A stretch of DNA of 9,462 nt. It comes from Acidobacteriaceae bacterium (GTDB lineage: Bacteria; Acidobacteriota; Terriglobia; Terriglobales; Acidobacteriaceae). How positions within the stretch are numbered: the stretch's first letter is position 1; each line of letters opens with the position of its first letter. Below are positions 5,742-9,462 of this stretch, in pieces. The notes under the pieces are model-generated. The model was not told the DNA's origin. It worked only from the letters and a program-made list of their open reading frames with translations, and did no database searches. The stretch lies in contig PLSH01000228.1 of assembly GCA_003165095.1 (NCBI GenBank), positions 1 through 9,462 of the forward strand, given 5' to 3'. Position numbers and translations under genes: made by a program.

Positions 5742-8413
5742 TGCGGTTTTCGATGCGTGGGCTGAGAGCGTTGTGGATGCGGCTGCGGGGAATGGCGAGC
5801 GCGCGGAGAGCAGAGGATGATTTTGCCGCGGAGATCGAGAGCCATGTGGCGATGCATACGGAGGACGGGGTGCGCGCTGGATTGAGCCGTGACGAAGCGC
5901 GGCGGCAGGCGCTGGTTCGCCTGGGCGGAGCGGAGCAGGCGCGGCAGGCTTATCGCGAGCGGAGGACGCTGCCCGGGCTGGAGAATCTGCTGCGGGACTT
6001 GCGCTATGCGATTCGAACGCTCGGCAAGCACCGCGGCGCGACGGCCATTGCGGTGCTCTCGATCGGCCTGGGTATCGGCGCCAACGCCACCATCTTCTCC
6101 ATGGTGAGCCGCTTCGTGCTTCGCCCGGCGCCTATGGGCGACCCCGCCACTTTGCTCGCCCTCCATACCGTTCACGATGGCGATCAGTGCTGCAATAATT
6201 TCTCATTGCCGGTCTATACAGACGTCCGCGACCAGGCGCAGTCCTTTTCAGGCGTGGCTGCTTACTTTGAATTGGTCCCGGCCTCGATCAGCGGCAGCGG
6301 GGAGCCCGAACGAGTTTTTGGCCAGGCGACTACTACCAATTTCTTCGAGGTCACGGAGCTCCCCATGGTGTTGGGGCGCGGGTTCGTCAAAGGCGAAGAG
6401 AACGCTCCCGAAGTTGTGCTTGGAGCCGCGCTGTGGCAGCGCCGATTCAACGCAGACAAGGAAATCGTCGGAAAGACGGTCACAATTTCCGGCCACGCGT
6501 TTACAGTTGTGGGCGTGGTTACGCCTGCCTTCCACAGCGTCGACCAGATTCTTGGCACTGAGTTCTGGGTACCGCTGGGCAACGTAACTCAACTGGTGGC
6601 CATCCTTCCCGCGCAGGACTCACGAGACTCCCATTGGCTGGCTGTGGTCGGCCGGTTGAAGGCGGGTGTGACGCGCGCGCAGGCCGCGGCAGAGTTGAAT
6701 ACGCTGGCGGACCGCTTTGCCCTGAACAATTCAAAGACCGACAAGGGAAACCACCTTGTGTTTGAGCAGGCGGGATCTTTAGAGCAGGGCAATCGACGTA
6801 TGATGATGCTTTTTTTGACCGCGCTTTCGGTGGTTGTGCTGCTGGTTCTCTCCATCGCCGGCGCAAATGTGGCCAATCTCCTCTTTGCCCAGGCGGCCGG
6901 CCGTCAGCGCGATATGGCGGTTCGGCTGGCGCTCGGCGCCACCCGCGGACGGCTGCGGCGTCAGATGCTGATGGAAAGCCTGCTGCTTGGCCTGGGCGGC
7001 GGAGTTCTGGGCGTGACTTTTTCGCTGTGGGCCACGCGCGCCCTCTCAGTGATTCATCTGCCCGTGCCGGTTCCCATCGACATCAGCATTCGCGTTGACT
7101 GGCGTGTGCTGGGCTACTCTCTGGCGCTGAGCGTTGTGAGCGGCCTGTTGCTGGGAGCAGCTCCGGCCTGGGCTGCTTCGCACCCCAGGCTGGCCAACGC
7201 ACTCAAGGGCGAGGACACGCTGGCGCGGCCTGGACGCCGCATCAGCCTGCGCAATCTACTTGTGGTTGCGCAGATCGCGATGTCCGTCGTTCTGCTCTCC
7301 ATCACCGGGCTTTTTCTGCGCAGCCTCGAGAGCGCAGCCAGCATCGACATCGGCTTTCGATCGAAAGGCTTGCTGATGATGTCCGTCGATCCGCGCGTGC
7401 ACGGTTACACACCGGAGCGCACGGTCGCTTTTCTCACCCAGTTGCAACAGCGCGTATCCGCCCTGCCTGGCGTTGTCTCAGCCGATGCGACGGACGTCGT
7501 GCCGCTCTCTGGCGGCAACCGCAGCGACAGCTTTCACGCCGCCGGAGGTGCCGACAAAGACAAGCAATACGCAAATGCAGATCTCTTCATGGTGACTCCA
7601 GGCTACTTTGAGACCATGGGCATTCCACGCATTGACGGGCCGGACTTCGGTGAGGAGACCGCTCAAGGTCCAAAAACCGCCATTGTCAACCGGGCTTTTG
7701 TGGAGCGCGTCTTTGGCGGCAAGAACCCGATCGGCCAGCAGGTCACCGGCGGCGGCGCAACCTACCAGATCATCGGCGTGGTGGGCAACGTGAAGGCACG
7801 CACTCTGGGCGAAGAAACGCGTCCGGTCCTCTTTCGCTCGCTAAAGCAAAGCGTCGCCAGCGATCCGTCGTTCCTCGGCTACACGTTGGTGATTCGCACG
7901 GCGGGCAATCCTGCAGCCCTCGCAGAAGCCGTCCGCCGCCAGATCCACGAGCTTGATCCCAGCATGGCCATTTTCAACGATGAAACCATGGAAGAGCACA
8001 TTCGCGCCGCTTACTTTCTTCCCCGCCTGGCCGCAACTCTCTTTGGCACCTTCGGATTCATCGGTTTGGTTCTTGCAACCGTGGGACTCTATGGCGTGAT
8101 GAGCTACGCGGTCACGCGCCGCACGCGGGAGATCGGCATCCGCATGGCGCTGGGCGCGCAGGCCGGCACTGTGGAGCGCCTGGTGCTGCGCCAGGGGATG
8201 ATGCTCACGTTGATTGCCGTTGCGCTTGGCTGGCCGGCCGCGTGGATGTTATCGAAGTTGGCAGCCAGTTTTCTTTACGGTATTGAACCGCACGACGCGT
8301 TGACCTTTGCCGCGGTCCCGCCATTTCTGGTTGTTGTCGCATTAGCGGCGTGCTGGATTCCGGCGCGGCGCGCGGCGTCGATTGATCCGATGCAGGCGCT
8401 GCGGGCGGAGTAA
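5741..8413 (+). CDS. ADOP-family permease (orphan MacB/FtsX-like, two FtsX domains)
   Basis: The 890-residue membrane protein has the ADOP architecture. A cytoplasmic permease-prefix region (about 1-80) is followed by LRDLRYAIRTL (84-94) and a first membrane helix with LGIGANATIFS (110-120). Next come a MacB-like periplasmic domain (about 125-350) and FtsX domain 1 (about 353-478) with RDMAVRLALGATRGRL (390-405). A helix at 504-527, a second periplasmic domain (about 530-758) and FtsX domain 2 (about 762-877) follow, the last with REIGIRMALGAQAGTV (796-811) and a typical W-I-P-A-R-R-A-A end. MacB-type proteins transmit force across the membrane with a partner ATPase; no ATPase gene lies in this window, as is usual for ADOP, so the partner and substrate are unknown. 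A Cys pair (150-151) lies in the first periplasmic domain. The open frame extends upstream to 5261 but the start at 5741 is set by the padR overlap and prefix domain. Confidence 0.92.
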   Translation: MRFSMRGLRALWMRLRGMASARRAEDDFAAEIESHVAMHTEDGVRAGLSRDEARRQALVRLGGAEQARQAYRERRTLPGLENLLRDLRYAIRTLGKHRGATAIAVLSIGLGIGANATIFSMVSRFVLRPAPMGDPATLLALHTVHDGDQCCNNFSLPVYTDVRDQAQSFSGVAAYFELVPASISGSGEPERVFGQATTTNFFEVTELPMVLGRGFVKGEENAPEVVLGAALWQRRFNADKEIVGKTVTISGHAFTVVGVVTPAFHSVDQILGTEFWVPLGNVTQLVAILPAQDSRDSHWLAVVGRLKAGVTRAQAAAELNTLADRFALNNSKTDKGNHLVFEQAGSLEQGNRRMMMLFLTALSVVVLLVLSIAGANVANLLFAQAAGRQRDMAVRLALGATRGRLRRQMLMESLLLGLGGGVLGVTFSLWATRALSVIHLPVPVPIDISIRVDWRVLGYSLALSVVSGLLLGAAPAWAASHPRLANALKGEDTLARPGRRISLRNLLVVAQIAMSVVLLSITGLFLRSLESAASIDIGFRSKGLLMMSVDPRVHGYTPERTVAFLTQLQQRVSALPGVVSADATDVVPLSGGNRSDSFHAAGGADKDKQYANADLFMVTPGYFETMGIPRIDGPDFGEETAQGPKTAIVNRAFVERVFGGKNPIGQQVTGGGATYQIIGVVGNVKARTLGEETRPVLFRSLKQSVASDPSFLGYTLVIRTAGNPAALAEAVRRQIHELDPSMAIFNDETMEEHIRAAYFLPRLAATLFGTFGFIGLVLATVGLYGVMSYAVTRRTREIGIRMALGAQAGTVERLVLRQGMMLTLIAVALGWPAAWMLSKLAASFLYGIEPHDALTFAAVPPFLVVVALAACWIPARRAASIDPMQALRAE

Positions 8414-8434
8414 CGGGCTATTGCGCGCCTTTTT
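8404..8434 (+). terminator. Weak candidate terminator after ADOP
   Basis: GGCG (8404-8407), inside the last codons, can pair with CGCC (8426-8429), which is followed by TTTTT (8430-8434). A shorter GGC/GCC pairing (8416-8418 with 8427-8429) is an alternative. The T-run is convincing but the stem is short. The remaining gap to the convergent ankyrin gene holds no gene I can support. Confidence 0.28.
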
Positions 8435-8520
8435 CGAGCAACAACTATATCGCCTCGGTGTTGCCGGCTCGGGCGGCCAAGCGGCGTTTTGAGCGGAAGC
8501 GCAGAGGGCCTGGATCCCGC

Positions 8521-9378
8521 TCAGTTCGGTTTGGGATCGTCGCCCTCTTTTGGCGTCGCGGGCTGGGGCGCGGCGTCTGCGGGAGCTGGCTTGACCGGTT
8601 TTGCTTTAGCGCCGTGTTCCTTGAGCATGGTAACGATGTCGGCGAATTCCTGATCGGTGGCAATGTCGAGCGCGGTCTGGCCCTGATCGTTCTGCGGGTT
8701 GACGTCAGCGCCTTTATCGATGAGCAGCTTGACGATCTCCGCATAGCCGCCCGCGGCGGCAGCGAGGAGGGCCGTGTTGTCATGCTTGTCTTTGGCCTCG
8801 AGGTCGATGTGCTGCTGCTCGAGCAGCACTTTGACGAGCGGCGCCCGGCCCATGCCGGCGGCCTTGATCAGCGGCGTTTCGTCGTCATCGTCTTTTACTT
8901 CGGTGTAGGCGTTCCTGCCCAGGAGGATGCGGACGATGTGAGGGTTGCCCGTGCCGGCTACGGCCAGGAAGAGCGCGGTGAGGCCGTGACGGTCAGCGGC
9001 TTCAATGTTTGCGCCTTTATCGAGGAGCAGAAGCACAATCTCCGTATAGCCTTTGAAAGCTGCCTCCATGAGCGCGGTGCGGCCCTCGATTTCAGGCAGG
9101 TTGCCGGCGGCCTCAATGTTTGCGCCTTTATCGAGGAGCAGCATGACGATGTGGACCTGGCCGGTGTTGGCCGCTTTGAGCAGCGGCGTTTGGCCGTCGG
9201 CGTCGGTGGTTTCGATGGCCGCGCCGTTTTCGAGCAGTCGCTGCACGACCGGATAATTGCCGGTGGAAGCGGCATCGAGCAGGGGCTCGTCGAGGGTGGG
9301 GTCGTGGGATTGCGCGGGGGCCGCGCGGCCCAGAAGGAGAACTGCCGGGAGGATGAGGGTGACAAAGAGTTTCTTCAT
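8521..9378 (-). CDS. Exported ankyrin-repeat protein
   Basis: The 285-residue protein has a Sec signal at 1-22 (MKK start, hydrophobic core, cleavage after A-P-A) and about seven ankyrin units: 31-60, 61-93, 98-130, 131-164, 165-198, 199-231 and 232-258. The TPL/TAL and LLLDKGANIEA elements recur. Extra residues widen unit 2 (N-L-P-E-I, 93-97), and an Asp run (163-166) lies between units 4 and 5. The last 27 residues are a Lys/Pro/Ala-rich tail, probably disordered. Ankyrin solenoids bind proteins and have no catalytic site, so this is a likely periplasmic or secreted binding partner; the partner is unknown. The start has AAGGAG 6 bases upstream. It converges on ADOP with a 107-base gap and appears monocistronic on the window side that can be seen. 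Confidence 0.9.
   Translation of the reverse strand: MKKLFVTLILPAVLLLGRAAPAQSHDPTLDEPLLDAASTGNYPVVQRLLENGAAIETTDADGQTPLLKAANTGQVHIVMLLLDKGANIEAAGNLPEIEGRTALMEAAFKGYTEIVLLLLDKGANIEAADRHGLTALFLAVAGTGNPHIVRILLGRNAYTEVKDDDDETPLIKAAGMGRAPLVKVLLEQQHIDLEAKDKHDNTALLAAAAGGYAEIVKLLIDKGADVNPQNDQGQTALDIATDQEFADIVTMLKEHGAKAKPVKPAPADAAPQPATPKEGDDPKPN
9002..9141. repeat. Two identical 29-bp blocks, 111 bp apart, inside the ankyrin gene
   Basis: Positions 9002-9030 and 9113-9141 are identical and encode LLLDKGANIEA in two consecutive ankyrin units. The 111-bp spacing equals 37 codons, that is a 33-residue unit plus about 4 inserted residues. A related, imperfect version lies near 8710. This suggests fairly recent unit duplication or conversion. 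Confidence 0.7.
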
Positions 9379-9407
9379 CGCGATCTCCTTGCCCGCGCCG
9401 CGGGAAA

Positions 9408-9430
9408 GCCCTGCGATTTACGCCCAGGGC
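9408..9430 (-). other. Hairpin in the presumed leader of the ankyrin gene
   Basis: GCCCTG (9408-9413) and CAGGGC (9425-9430) are perfect 6-bp arms with an 11-base loop. Read on the minus strand the second arm is followed by TTT, giving a short terminator-like element about 30 bases upstream of the ankyrin start. It could be a leader structure, the terminator of an upstream minus-strand gene outside the window, or chance. Confidence 0.25.
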
Positions 9431-9462
9431 AAAAGCTGTATTTGTTGAGAATTCTACTCCAG

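Noticed and set aside
5741..8413. Naming the permease macB
   Set aside because: It lacks the N-terminal ATPase domain of MacB, has two FtsX domains and follows an acidobacterial PadR, all of which fit the ADOP family.
8490..8523. TGAGCGG/CCGCTCA inverted repeat at the 3' end of the ankyrin gene as its terminator
   Set aside because: The loop is 20 bases and the minus strand has A residues rather than a T-run after the stem.
1..9462. Mobile element, CRISPR array, tRNA or rRNA
   Set aside because: No transposase, integrase, terminal inverted repeats with target duplication, spaced direct repeats, cloverleaf or conserved rRNA segments were seen.

Overview
The window looks like a chromosomal segment of an Acidobacteriota genome, probably of the Terriglobia/Acidobacteriales type. 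The main evidence is a small PadR-type regulator overlapping by one base with an 890-residue two-FtsX-domain permease that has no ATPase gene beside it. This matches the acidobacterial PadR plus 'acidobacterial duplicated orphan permease' (ADOP) pair, which is expanded in that phylum. High GC content, GCG/CTG/GGG-rich codon use and several Sec-exported enzymes fit.

Layout. (1) 106-2945: two tandem copies of an exported serine hydrolase of the class C beta-lactamase/EstB fold, about four fifths identical by manual alignment. Each has its own predicted promoter, a conserved leader palindrome and a Shine-Dalgarno site; a short terminator-like hairpin separates them. (2) 3027-3878: a multi-pass membrane protein made of two copies of one roughly 130-residue, probably four-helix unit; function unknown. 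(3) 3912-5237, minus strand: an exported M20D-type metallo-amidohydrolase, convergent with the membrane protein gene. (4) 5238-5399: a 162-bp divergent intergenic region holding two similar 19-bp palindromes just before padR, probable PadR operators. (5) 5400-8413: the padR-ADOP operon. (6) 8521-9378, minus strand: an exported ankyrin-repeat protein, convergent with ADOP. No rRNA, tRNA, CRISPR array, transposase or complete insertion sequence was seen, and no gene-free stretch exceeds 300 bases.

Working together: five of the six complete genes apart from padR encode exported or membrane proteins, so this is an envelope and secretion neighbourhood. The hydrolases could act on amide or ester bonds in the periplasm, and PadR probably controls its own operon. 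A shared pathway is not shown by the sequence. Duplication recurs at several scales: tandem gene copies, a doubled membrane unit, two FtsX domains in ADOP, and ankyrin units. The strongest leads are the paired PadR-proximal palindromes, the internally duplicated orphan membrane protein, and the uneven divergence of the serine hydrolase pair, including a 124-nt perfectly identical block.
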